Shown: positions 35,264-43,976 of the stretch, piece by piece
Layout of the letters: each line of letters opens with the position of its first letter
Position numbering within the stretch: position 1 is the stretch's first letter
Assembly (NCBI GenBank): GCA_963422415.1
Contig: OY729430.1
Location: 2,666,001-2,730,000, forward strand
DNA length: 64,000 bases
Source of the DNA: Bin34 sp963422415
GTDB taxonomy: Bacteria > Chloroflexota > Anaerolineae > Caldilineales > Caldilineaceae
Direction: 5' to 3'
Position numbers and translations under genes: made by a program
The notes under the pieces: generated by a model
Told to the model about the DNA's origin: nothing
The model's input: the letters and a program-made list of their open reading frames with translations, nothing else
The model's database searches: none

Positions 35264-37855
35264 TTACAAGTCCGTAAGGGTGGATCCCATGACCGGCTTG
35301 CTGATCCCGACTTCCAAGGCAGGCGACGTGGGGTCGGCCACTTCTGCATCCAGTCTTTGAATATGGTCCGGCCACTGGTCCAACTCCAGCTTCCGTTCCA
35401 GCCCAAAATCAAAGACCTCATCCACCGTATCGACCAGTTTGAAGGTCATCCTGCGTCGAATCGAGGCGGGAATCTCGTCCAAGTCCGCCTTGTTGTTGCG
35501 CGGCATGATGATCGTGGTCAGACCCAGCCGGTCCGCGGCCAACACCTTCTCCTTGACGCCCCCCACAGGAAGCACCTTGCCGCGCAAGGTGATTTCGCCG
35601 GTCATACCTACGTGCTTCTTGACCATCCTGCGGGTCAGCAGACTGGCCAGAGAGGCCGCGATCGTAATGCCGGCACTGGGCCCGTCTTTCGGAATGGCGC
35701 CGGCAGGAATGTGCACATGGATGGAATTTTCGGCAAAGACCTTGCGTTCAATGCCCATTTCCAGGGCACGACTGCGAATGTAGCTAAAAGCGGCTTGGCC
35801 ACTCTCCCGCATGACATCCCCCAGCTGTCCTGTAATGGTAAAACCGAAATCCCCAGGCATGGCGATGGATTCAATGAAGAGCACATCTCCGCCGCTCATG
35901 GTCCAAGCCAAGCCCGTGGCCACACCCGGAATGTCCGTGCGCTGGGACAGCTGTTCGCTATGATACTTGGGCTGTCCCAAGAATTTGGACACCATGCCCT
36001 TATTGACGCGGGTCGCCAGTTTGGCAGTCGAACTAGCCGCGATCTGGGCCGCGCTCTGCCGACACAGCTTGGCAATCACGCGTTCCAGTTCACGGACGCC
36101 CGCCTCGCTGGTGTGATCCCGAATGATGGCCCGAATCGCGCCCGAAGTTAAACTCACCTCGCCGGGTAGCAGTCCGTTTTCCCGAATCTGGCGGGGCAGA
36201 AGATAACTTCGGGCGATATTCAGCTTCTCATCTTCGGTATAGCTGCTCAGCTGAATCACTTCCATGCGATCTCGCATGGGGCCCGGGATGGCCTCAATCA
36301 TGTTGGCGGTGGTGATGAACATGACATTGCTCAGGTCAAAGGGCACATCCAGGTAATGATCCGTGAACTCCCGGTTCTGCTCTGGATCCAGCACTTCCAG
36401 CAACGCACTGCTGGGATCCCCCCGAAAGTCACTGCCCAGCTTGTCCACTTCGTCCAGCATAAACACCGGATTGCGGGTGCCGCAGCGCCGCAAGCTTTGA
36501 ATGATGCGGCCCGGCATGGCCCCTACGTAGGTGCGCCGAAATCCCCGAATTTCCGCTTCGTCTCGGATGCCGCCCAAGGCCAATCGCACGAACTTGCGGT
36601 TTACCGCACGGGCGATACTGATCCCCAGACTAGTTTTCCCCACCCCGGGAGGTCCTACAAAGCAAAGCACCACACCCTCGCGTTCCCTGCGGATCTTGTC
36701 CCACAGATTTTCCTCATCCTGATCGAACTTGCGGATGTGACGCAGCTTGCGCACCGCCAGATACTCCAGAATGCGCTTTTTGATGTCTACCAGGCCGTAA
36801 TGATCCTCGTTGAGCACTTTTCGAGCGCGGCGCAGATCCAGACTGTCGGTGGAAATCACCGCCCACGGCAGTCCCACCAAAGTCTCGATGTAGGATTTGA
36901 TCACGGAATATTCGGCGGCCTGAATGGGGATGCGGCGCAGCCGGTCCAGTTCCCGGTTGGCTTCCTTGGTCGCGACTTCCGACATGTGCGCCTTGGCAAT
37001 GCTCTCTTCCAGTTCCTTGATGTCAATCTGATGCTCGTCGTCGTTGCCCAATTCCCGATTAATCGCCTTGATCTGCTCCCGCAGATAGAATTCCTTCTGC
37101 GTCTTTTCCATTTCCCCTTGGGCTTGGGACTTGATCTGGCGGCCCAGTTCCAGTATCTCGACTTCCCGTTCCAAGATGCCCAGCAAGGATTGCAACTTCA
37201 GAAGCACGCTGTCTTCGGCCAGTATCTGTTGTCCCTGCTCTATGTCCATGGGAATGGTGCCCGCGATGACATAGAGCAGTTGCAGCGTGGACTTGGTGTT
37301 GAGGGCGATGTCGGCGATCTCGTTGGGGGTCTGGCGATCAAACTCCACGTAATTTCGGAACTTGACGCGGATCAGGCGCACCAAGGCCTGTTCCTTTTCC
37401 GAATTCTCGTCCATCACCTCTGGAGTCCTTTCGATGTCTGCCTGGAGGTAGGGTTCCGTCTGTGTATACTGCACGATGCGGCACCGTTCCAGAGCCTTGA
37501 CCAAGACCCGCAGGACTCCATCCGGAGCGCGCATTACCTTGTGAATGGATGCCACCGTACCCACATCGTAGAGCTGATCAGGTGCGGGCTCGTCTTCATC
37601 CGTCTTGCCCGTCACCAGCATCACATGCCGTTGCGTGGGCATGTTTTCCTTGATGATGCGGAGACTGCGCGGCTGCCCCATGGTCAGGGGAATCCACATC
37701 GCCGGATACACCACAATGTTCCGCAGCGAAATCACAGGCAGATTGAGATCGTATGACTCATCCCCAGTGTCTTCCTCTTCTTCTATGGTTCTGAGTTCCT
37801 CCGACTCGTAAAGGACTTGTGGGACGTCGGATTCTCTTTCTTCAAATTCATCCAT
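35264..37855 (-). CDS. lon: ATP-dependent protease Lon
   Basis: 863 residues, full length. The N-terminal substrate domain begins NLPVISLRNIVVYPAMWIPL after an acidic head. The AAA+ part has GPPGVGKTSLGISIARA, LGGIRDEAEIRGFRRTYVGA and FMLDEVDKLGSDFRGDP. The protease part has catalytic Ser727 in PKDGPSAG and Lys near 768 in LPVGGVKEKVLAADR. It degrades misfolded and regulatory proteins in the cytoplasm. Its promoter region (37856-37930) is AT-rich, but I see no clear heat-shock operator. Confidence 0.98.
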   Translation of the reverse strand: MDEFEERESDVPQVLYESEELRTIEEEEDTGDESYDLNLPVISLRNIVVYPAMWIPLTMGQPRSLRIIKENMPTQRHVMLVTGKTDEDEPAPDQLYDVGTVASIHKVMRAPDGVLRVLVKALERCRIVQYTQTEPYLQADIERTPEVMDENSEKEQALVRLIRVKFRNYVEFDRQTPNEIADIALNTKSTLQLLYVIAGTIPMDIEQGQQILAEDSVLLKLQSLLGILEREVEILELGRQIKSQAQGEMEKTQKEFYLREQIKAINRELGNDDEHQIDIKELEESIAKAHMSEVATKEANRELDRLRRIPIQAAEYSVIKSYIETLVGLPWAVISTDSLDLRRARKVLNEDHYGLVDIKKRILEYLAVRKLRHIRKFDQDEENLWDKIRREREGVVLCFVGPPGVGKTSLGISIARAVNRKFVRLALGGIRDEAEIRGFRRTYVGAMPGRIIQSLRRCGTRNPVFMLDEVDKLGSDFRGDPSSALLEVLDPEQNREFTDHYLDVPFDLSNVMFITTANMIEAIPGPMRDRMEVIQLSSYTEDEKLNIARSYLLPRQIRENGLLPGEVSLTSGAIRAIIRDHTSEAGVRELERVIAKLCRQSAAQIAASSTAKLATRVNKGMVSKFLGQPKYHSEQLSQRTDIPGVATGLAWTMSGGDVLFIESIAMPGDFGFTITGQLGDVMRESGQAAFSYIRSRALEMGIERKVFAENSIHVHIPAGAIPKDGPSAGITIAASLASLLTRRMVKKHVGMTGEITLRGKVLPVGGVKEKVLAADRLGLTTIIMPRNNKADLDEIPASIRRRMTFKLVDTVDEVFDFGLERKLELDQWPDHIQRLDAEVADPTSPALEVGISKPVMGSTLTDL

Positions 37856-38041
37856 TTAGAAAAAGTCTCTTTTGTTTTTCGCACATTTTCCCATTCTTTT
37901 ACAGTGCAATTCTAACATAGGAAACGAAGCCTGGAAGTCGACATTAACGGCTTCAAACAGGATTCAAACACTTGGAGGAAGGCGGGACAGGCGTCACGAT
38001 TTTATAATTGGACACAACCAAGAAGAGGCATAAAACATCCC

Positions 38042-38683
38042 ATGGAAAAGATTGTCGATCGGACAGTCCAATCGTACATGGCGGCATTGGCGGCCAAACG
38101 GTCCACGCCGGGGGGCGGGGCCGCTGCAGCCGTTTCCGCCAGCCAAGGCCTCGCCTTGCTGTGCATGGCACTCAATTTTACGGTGGGTCGCAAGCGGTAT
38201 CGCGTACATGACGACACGTTACGGCCGATTCTGGTCCAGTGCACAGAGCTGTGGCAGGAGGCGCTGTGTTGGGCGGACAGGGACACCACCGTCTTTGATG
38301 AGGTCATGGCCTGCTACGCGCTTCCCAAGGCGACCGATGCGGAACGAGAGGCCCGATCGCAACGGCTGGAAACGGCCTTGTATGCAGCCGCGGAAGTTCC
38401 ACACTCCCTGCTCTACAGTTGCCGCACAGCTTTGCAGGACGCGAGCGTGGTGGGTACATTGGGCAATTCCACTGTCTTGACCGATGTAATCGTGGGCGTA
38501 CGGCTGCTGCAGGCCGCGGCATACGGCTGTGAAATCCATATCAGGATCAACTTGAAATTCGTGAAGCCAACTCCACGGCGTGTGAAATTCCTGGAGTCGG
38601 TGCATTCACTGCTGCAAGATGTGGAAACAACATCGCGGGCCGCGCTGGAAGCTTGCCAGTCCCGTTTGGATTTGCCGACATGA
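38042..38683 (+). CDS. fchA: Methenyltetrahydrofolate cyclohydrolase (FTCD cyclodeaminase family)
   Basis: 213 residues. The family opening TVQSYMAALAAKRSTPGGGAA is clear, followed by ALLCMALNFTVGRKRY, AAEVPHSLLYSC, GNSTVLTDVIVGVRLLQAAA and a helical end. FchA interconverts 10-formyl-THF and methenyl-THF. It overlaps folD by four bases (ATGA), so the two are made together. Since the neighbouring FolD lacks cyclohydrolase residues, this protein probably supplies that activity. Substrate could also be formimino-THF, but no formiminotransferase is seen. Confidence 0.93.
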   Translation: MEKIVDRTVQSYMAALAAKRSTPGGGAAAAVSASQGLALLCMALNFTVGRKRYRVHDDTLRPILVQCTELWQEALCWADRDTTVFDEVMACYALPKATDAEREARSQRLETALYAAAEVPHSLLYSCRTALQDASVVGTLGNSTVLTDVIVGVRLLQAAAYGCEIHIRINLKFVKPTPRRVKFLESVHSLLQDVETTSRAALEACQSRLDLPT

Positions 38684-39558
38684 GCGCCGTTCCCCTGCGA
38701 GGACACCTGCTGGCCCGTTCCCTCTATGGCGAGATCAAGGCGGCCGTAGCCCGGATTGAAGTCGAAGGGGGTTGGCTTCCCCACATTGCCGTGGTCCGCA
38801 TAGGAGACAATCGGGACACCCAAGGGTATGCACGCACCCTGCAGAAGGCCGCGAGGCAGGCCGGATTCGGCTTCAAGCCGGTACAGCTGCCTGCCACTTC
38901 CTCCGCCGATGCAGCCATTGCCCAACTTAAGGCATTGAATGCCGAGGAAACGGTGGCGGGCATTCTGCTTCTCACCCCCTTGCCACCGCCTCTGCAAACG
39001 GCACGTCTGCATTGGTATCTTGATCCCGACAAGGACATTGACGGTGCCCATCCCGAGAATTTGGGTCGCCTCATGTCAGACTCACAGGAAGCCCTAGTGC
39101 CTGCCACACCCGCTGCCGGCATGGCGTTGCTGGATCAGACCGGCTTGGAGCTGAAAGGCAAGGAGGCCGTGGTCATCGGCCGCAGCCTTACGGTGGGAAA
39201 GCCTCTGGGGTTGTTGTTGCTGCAACACCACTGCACTGTGTCAATGGCACACAGCCGAACGACACGACTGGCGGATGTCGCTTCCAAGGCGGATGTATTG
39301 TGCGTTGCTGTCGGCCAACCACACTTGGTGACGGGGAAATTTGTCAAGCCAGGCGCCATTGTGCTGGACTTTGGCACGACATACTTGGAAGCGGGCGTCA
39401 CGGGCGATTGCGAACCAGAAAGCGTGTCGGCCCAAGCCGCGGCCTTCACGCCAGTGCCGGGGGGCATCGGTCCCTTGACCAACGCCATGCTGATGCGAAA
39501 CGCTCTGCAGGCATTGAAACGCAGAACTCAATTGAACCCGGGCTCAGTGTTGGCCTGA
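38680..39558 (+). CDS. folD: FolD-family methylene-THF dehydrogenase, cyclohydrolase residues lost
   Basis: About 292 residues from the ATG in the ATGA overlap. FolD hallmarks: PDKDIDGAHPENLGRL, LKGKEAVVIGRSLTVGKPLGLLL, HSRTTRLADVASKADVLCVAVGQP and TPVPGGIGPLTNAML. In the catalytic motif YxxxK the sequence is GYARTLQKA, so the Lys (Lys56 of the E. coli enzyme) is Leu54. GILVQLPLP becomes GILLLTPLP, so Gln98 is Leu. Both residues serve cyclohydrolase chemistry in bifunctional FolD, so only the dehydrogenase (methylene to methenyl) is expected. The adjacent fchA fills the gap. Confidence 0.94.
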   Translation: MSAVPLRGHLLARSLYGEIKAAVARIEVEGGWLPHIAVVRIGDNRDTQGYARTLQKAARQAGFGFKPVQLPATSSADAAIAQLKALNAEETVAGILLLTPLPPPLQTARLHWYLDPDKDIDGAHPENLGRLMSDSQEALVPATPAAGMALLDQTGLELKGKEAVVIGRSLTVGKPLGLLLLQHHCTVSMAHSRTTRLADVASKADVLCVAVGQPHLVTGKFVKPGAIVLDFGTTYLEAGVTGDCEPESVSAQAAAFTPVPGGIGPLTNAMLMRNALQALKRRTQLNPGSVLA

Positions 39559-39603
39559 AGAGTGATGATGATCTTCCACCCAGTTTTCGTTCGAGGACCA
39601 ATG

Positions 39604-39634
39604 CAAAAAGGCCGGCGGTTGCAACCGCCGGCCT
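39604..39634. terminator. Bidirectional terminator between folD and the molybdenum hydroxylase gene
   Basis: 39609-39634 is a perfect 26-base palindrome with arms AGGCCGGCGGTTG. On the minus strand it is followed directly by TTTTT (39605-39609 reads AAAAA), making a strong intrinsic terminator for the gene ending at 39658. On the plus strand the trailing T-run is weak. Confidence 0.8.
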
Positions 39635-39657
39635 AGGTCTTCGGATTTTCGATTCGG

Positions 39658-41916
39658 TTACTTGCCGTTCTGAGACCAGATCTGGGCCAGCACCTTGTCG
39701 GGAGACATCGGCAGCTCGGTCATGCGGATGCCGATGGCATCGTGAATGGCATTGGCTATGGCTGCAGCGGGAGGCACGATCGGCACCTCGCCCACGCCAC
39801 GCACTCCATAAGGATGGCCTGGGTTGGCGATCTCGATCATGACCGTATCGATCATGGGCAGATCCAAGGAAGTGGGCATGCGATAGTCCAGCAAACTGGC
39901 ATTCACCAATTGTCCACTGTCGTTGTACACATACTCCTCGTTGAGGGCCCAGCCTATGCCTTGCACCACGCCGCCTTGGATTTGCCCTTCAGCATAGCTG
40001 GGGTGGATGGCCTTGCCCACATCCTGAATTGCCGTGTAATCCAGGATTTCGACTTTTCCGGTTTCCACGTCCACGTCCACGTCCACGATATGCGTTGCGA
40101 ACGCGGGCCCCGGCTGGGAAGGCTGCACCGACACGCTGGCCACAATCGGGTCGGCCCCTTTGTCCAGAAGCCCCGCTGCCTCGACAAAGTCGGCGGACTT
40201 GCCGTTGCATGAAAAGACACCACTCTCCAGTTTGACACTTCCGTCCTCGACTTCCCAGACTTCGCCGAGCCTGTCACACATGATCTGTCCCAGGCTCTGT
40301 CCCAGTTCATAGGCCGCATAGCCCGTGGCGAATGTTACGCGACTGCCTCCCGTACCGTCGTTGTAACCCACCGAGTCGGTATCGACCACCTGCGGATTCA
40401 CCATCTCCGCCGTGATCCCCAACGACTCCGCCAGCTGCATGGCAATGGAGGCCCGGGAGCCGCCAATGTCCGTGGACCCTTCCACCAGGTTCACGGTGCC
40501 GTCCGCATTGACATTGGCCGACATGCTGGAGCGTCCACCCCCGTTGAACCAGAAACCGGACGCCACTCCTCTGCCCCGGTGCTTGCCTTCCAGGCTGGAG
40601 GCCATATGCGGATGATCAATGGCCGTTTCCACCGTTTCCTTGTAACCAATCTTAAGGTAGATAGGCCCATCCGGTCGCCGGTCGCCTTCGGTAGCCGCGT
40701 TCTTGAGGCGGAATTCCAACGGATCCATGTCCAACTTTGCCGCCAATTCATCAATCACCGATTCCGAGGCAAAGGCCGCGTTCGTGCCCCCCGGCGCTCT
40801 GTAGGCACCGGTCTTGGGCCGGTTCACGACAACGTCATAGGCATCAATCCGCACATTCTCATGCTGGTAGGGGGCCAGAACGACCCCGGCGCCGGCGCCC
40901 ACGGGCGAACCGGGAACCGCGCCGGCCTCATAGATCAAGGTGGCATGACTCGCCGTCAGCTTGCCGTCCCGGGTTGCCCCCATCTTGACGGTGACCACCG
41001 ACCCCGACGTCGGGCCCGTGGCCTGCAGCACCTCGGTGCGGGACATAGTGATCTTGACAGGCCGGTTGCCGCTCTTGCGGGACAGGACCGCGGCCGGCAG
41101 ATCCGTATATGCCGTGAACTTGCCCCCGAAGCCTCCCCCGATCTCGGTTGGTGTCACCTTGACTTGAGACACGTCCAACTTCAGCAGGCTGGCCATCTGG
41201 TCCCGAATTTGAAAGGCGCCTTGCGTGGCGGTCCATACCTCGATCCGGCCATCCTTGCGCCAGATGCAGGTAGAGGCATGAGGCTCAATATAGCCCTGAT
41301 GCACCATGGCGGTCGTATAGGTGCGTTCCACCACTACGTCCGCCTCGGCAAATCCCTTTTCCAGGTCGCCGTGTTCATGGACCAAATGCATGGCTACATT
41401 GGAAGGTTCGGCGCCCTTTTCACCGAATTCGTCAGTATGTAGGTCGTCCCACAAGATGGGTGCGTCGTCCGCCATCGCGGCCTTGACATCCAAGACGGGC
41501 GGCAACGGTTCATACGTGACTTCAATGAGATCCAAGGCGTCTTGCGCAATGCTGGCCTCCGTGGCGGACACCGCCGCCACCGGATGACCATGAAAGAGGA
41601 CCTTGCCGCGGGCCATGATGTTGGCGCTGAGATAATCCTGCGCCACTGCATCCTCGCCCATTTCCACGATCTCGTGGGAGACGCTGGGCAGATCATCCGC
41701 CGTCATGACCGCCGTAACGCCGGCCAAGGCTTCCGCCTTGCTGGTGTCGATATGCAGAATGCGGGCATGGGCATGCGGACTGCGCTTGATGGCTCCATAC
41801 AGCATGCCAGGCAGCTGCGTATCGGCTCCGTACTTGGCCGCGCCCGTGACCTTGTCGACGCCGTCATGTCGAATAGGACGCTGACCAATGACTCTGTACT
41901 GGGGTTGCAATGACAT
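39658..41916 (-). CDS. Molybdopterin-binding large subunit, xanthine dehydrogenase/CO dehydrogenase family
   Basis: 752 residues. The aldehyde-oxidase/xanthine-dehydrogenase fold is shown by GQRPIRHDGVDKVTGAAKYG, GGGFGGKFTAYTD, GAYRAPGGTNAAFASESV and the C-terminal GVRGVGEVPIVPPAAAIANA, with the catalytic Glu in GVGE. GGGAG lies 6 bases before the ATG. The FeS and FAD subunits needed for electron transfer are not adjacent on either side. It follows a URO-D-family gene and an SDR gene in the same direction. The substrate (aldehyde, purine or aromatic) is not predictable. Confidence 0.93.
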   Translation of the reverse strand: MSLQPQYRVIGQRPIRHDGVDKVTGAAKYGADTQLPGMLYGAIKRSPHAHARILHIDTSKAEALAGVTAVMTADDLPSVSHEIVEMGEDAVAQDYLSANIMARGKVLFHGHPVAAVSATEASIAQDALDLIEVTYEPLPPVLDVKAAMADDAPILWDDLHTDEFGEKGAEPSNVAMHLVHEHGDLEKGFAEADVVVERTYTTAMVHQGYIEPHASTCIWRKDGRIEVWTATQGAFQIRDQMASLLKLDVSQVKVTPTEIGGGFGGKFTAYTDLPAAVLSRKSGNRPVKITMSRTEVLQATGPTSGSVVTVKMGATRDGKLTASHATLIYEAGAVPGSPVGAGAGVVLAPYQHENVRIDAYDVVVNRPKTGAYRAPGGTNAAFASESVIDELAAKLDMDPLEFRLKNAATEGDRRPDGPIYLKIGYKETVETAIDHPHMASSLEGKHRGRGVASGFWFNGGGRSSMSANVNADGTVNLVEGSTDIGGSRASIAMQLAESLGITAEMVNPQVVDTDSVGYNDGTGGSRVTFATGYAAYELGQSLGQIMCDRLGEVWEVEDGSVKLESGVFSCNGKSADFVEAAGLLDKGADPIVASVSVQPSQPGPAFATHIVDVDVDVETGKVEILDYTAIQDVGKAIHPSYAEGQIQGGVVQGIGWALNEEYVYNDSGQLVNASLLDYRMPTSLDLPMIDTVMIEIANPGHPYGVRGVGEVPIVPPAAAIANAIHDAIGIRMTELPMSPDKVLAQIWSQNGK

Positions 41917-42015
41917 GTGTTTCTCCCTAGACCTTGATATCTGGCAAGTTTTCCGCAGCCACGCCGTACGTCCACTGCAGAAATTGTGGTATCCGAACTA
42001 CATACAAACGCCGAG

Positions 42016-42942
42016 CTACGATCTGTACGAAGCGGTGGCTTCGACCGCGGCTCGGATCTTGGACCGATCGTTTTCGGTCGGCAGGGTGCAATCCGCGCCC
42101 ACCATGAAACGGGATGAATTGACTTTGGCCAGACAAGCGTGCACCGCCGCCTCGATTTCCGCGGGAGATCCGTCCACGATCACGCCGCGGTCATGCAGTC
42201 CTCCCACCACGGGACGGTCGAAGCGGACCGCGCCTTCCGCCATGCTCCAATTGCGCTTGGCCGCCGCCCAGTTGACCGCCGTGGCCGGGTAATCCAGATA
42301 GTGTTCCAGCCGAATGTCATCCTTGCATATATGCAGCAAGTTGAATTCGGCCTGTCCTTCGATGGCTTGCAACACCTTCAGATCATGCGGCTTGATGTGT
42401 TCCAGGAAGCGCTCTTCGGTGAAACGGGTACGTTCGCCCCCTTGCGCCGAATAATAAATGCCGGCCGTACCGGCCTCCAACAGAGCCAGGCACAGTTCCG
42501 CCAAGCTGTCCGATATGGCAGCCAATCCTTGGGAAACGCTCTCTGGATCGGCCTGCATGTGGTCCGTCACCAATCCGCCCGTGGCATGGTTTCCTTCGCC
42601 AAAAGGCCCAAACACGGTCGCGACCGTCAGACAGTCTCCGCCCACCTCGTCCACGATGGCCTTGACTTCATCCAACATCCCTTGAAAGAAAGGCGCAGAG
42701 AGCGGCGCTGGCCGCACATCCCGCCAATCCCGTGGCTCCTTCACTGTCACGTTGGTCTGATAGGGGTGTTCATTGAAGATTTTGAGGAAGTCCACCCCTG
42801 TATCCGTCATGTATTGCAAATGCGCCTGCACAGCTGCCTTCCCCTGATTCACTTCTTTCGGAAAATGCAGCCAAAAACTGGCTGGGGTACGATCTACAGG
42901 ATCGCCTCTAAGAGCAGCCCGCACACGCTCAACTCTATTCAT
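42016..42942 (-). CDS. Uroporphyrinogen decarboxylase-family protein (methyltransferase-like)
   Basis: 308 residues. The N-terminus MNRVERVRAALRGDPVDRTPASFW is that of URO-D-fold cobalamin or CoM methyltransferases rather than HemE. LLHICKDDIRLEHYLDYPATAVNW and GGLHDRGVIVDGSPAEIEAAV fit. The Cys in HICK could be a zinc ligand, but the complete HxC...C set is not obvious. GGAG lies upstream. It lies 99 bases ahead of the molybdenum hydroxylase and may share a catabolic operon. True heme synthesis is unlikely. Confidence 0.82.
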   Translation of the reverse strand: MNRVERVRAALRGDPVDRTPASFWLHFPKEVNQGKAAVQAHLQYMTDTGVDFLKIFNEHPYQTNVTVKEPRDWRDVRPAPLSAPFFQGMLDEVKAIVDEVGGDCLTVATVFGPFGEGNHATGGLVTDHMQADPESVSQGLAAISDSLAELCLALLEAGTAGIYYSAQGGERTRFTEERFLEHIKPHDLKVLQAIEGQAEFNLLHICKDDIRLEHYLDYPATAVNWAAAKRNWSMAEGAVRFDRPVVGGLHDRGVIVDGSPAEIEAAVHACLAKVNSSRFMVGADCTLPTENDRSKIRAAVEATASYRS

Positions 42943-43047
42943 GTGAGGAGGAGTCTCCTTGTGTAAGATTTGCCGAACAAAGCAAGCATTCCAATTCTAC
43001 CCTTTACCGCAGGATATGTCGGCTCCAAGTCGAAGCCGAACAATGGA

Positions 43048-43824
43048 TTACAGGCTTTCGTCCCAGCGCCGATCCGCCACACTGTAGCCTCCGTCCACCG
43101 TGATGCACTGGCCCGTGATGAAGTCCGCGGCAGGAGCTGCCAGGAACACGGCAGTCTCTCCCAAGTCATCCGGCGTGCCCAAGCGACGCGCTGGCGTCTT
43201 GCGGCGAATGTCTTCTCCGATCTGAGTCTCCAGCAGGCTGCGATTGAGATCAGTAACATGCCAACCCGGCAGGATTGCATTGACTTGAATGTTGTATTCG
43301 GCCCACTCCACAGCCAAGGCTCGTGTCAGTCCCACCATGCCGGTCTTGGCCGCGGCATACCCTGCCGCGTTGGGAGGACCAAACAGGGAATACATAGAGC
43401 CAATGTTTATGATTTTTCCGCCTTCGCTTGCATGCGCGAGATGGCGCGCCACGGCCTTGGCGCAATGGAAGGCACCGGTCAAGTGCGTATCGATGAGATC
43501 CGTCCAGTTTTGCGTAGGGCTTTCCAGAGCTGTACCGCGGCGCGCGATGCCCGCGTTGTTGACCAGAATGTCAAGGCGGCCTTTCCGTGCCACGATATCC
43601 GCCACGGCCTTGTCCACGGCCGCCTCGTTCCGTACGTCCAGACTGATTACGAGATGCTCCTCACCCAGTTCCGTGGCGACGGCAGCATTTTTCTCCGGGT
43701 TTCGGCCTGTGGCAACGACAGTGGCTCCGGCTCTCTGGAATGCCAAGGCAATGGATCGACCAATACCTCCGTTGGCTCCGGTCACCAACGCCACTTTTTC
43801 TGCAAGACTGAAGGGGTTGTTCAT
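43048..43824 (-). CDS. SDR-family dehydrogenase
   Basis: 258 residues of classical SDR: TGANGGIGRSIALAF for NAD(P), LVNNAGIARRG, catalytic Ser in IINIGSMYSLFG and the YAAAKTGM pair. LPGWHVTDLN and the C-terminal ITGQCITVDGGYSV complete it. It resembles gluconate 5-dehydrogenase and 2-deoxygluconate 3-dehydrogenase types, so a sugar-acid or related alcohol is likely. It leads the URO-D/molybdenum hydroxylase group. Confidence 0.92.
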   Translation of the reverse strand: MNNPFSLAEKVALVTGANGGIGRSIALAFQRAGATVVATGRNPEKNAAVATELGEEHLVISLDVRNEAAVDKAVADIVARKGRLDILVNNAGIARRGTALESPTQNWTDLIDTHLTGAFHCAKAVARHLAHASEGGKIINIGSMYSLFGPPNAAGYAAAKTGMVGLTRALAVEWAEYNIQVNAILPGWHVTDLNRSLLETQIGEDIRRKTPARRLGTPDDLGETAVFLAAPAADFITGQCITVDGGYSVADRRWDESL

Positions 43825-43976
43825 GAGAATGTCCTTTGCAAGATTGCTGAACGATGCAACGAATCCTTGATTGATAGTGAAGCTGGCCTCTGCAAGCTGA
43901 ACTGAACATGGGTGTCATGCCTAGCAAGGAGCCAGCAGCGTTGGCTGCATAACCAGAGTGCCATGGGTTCACCACA

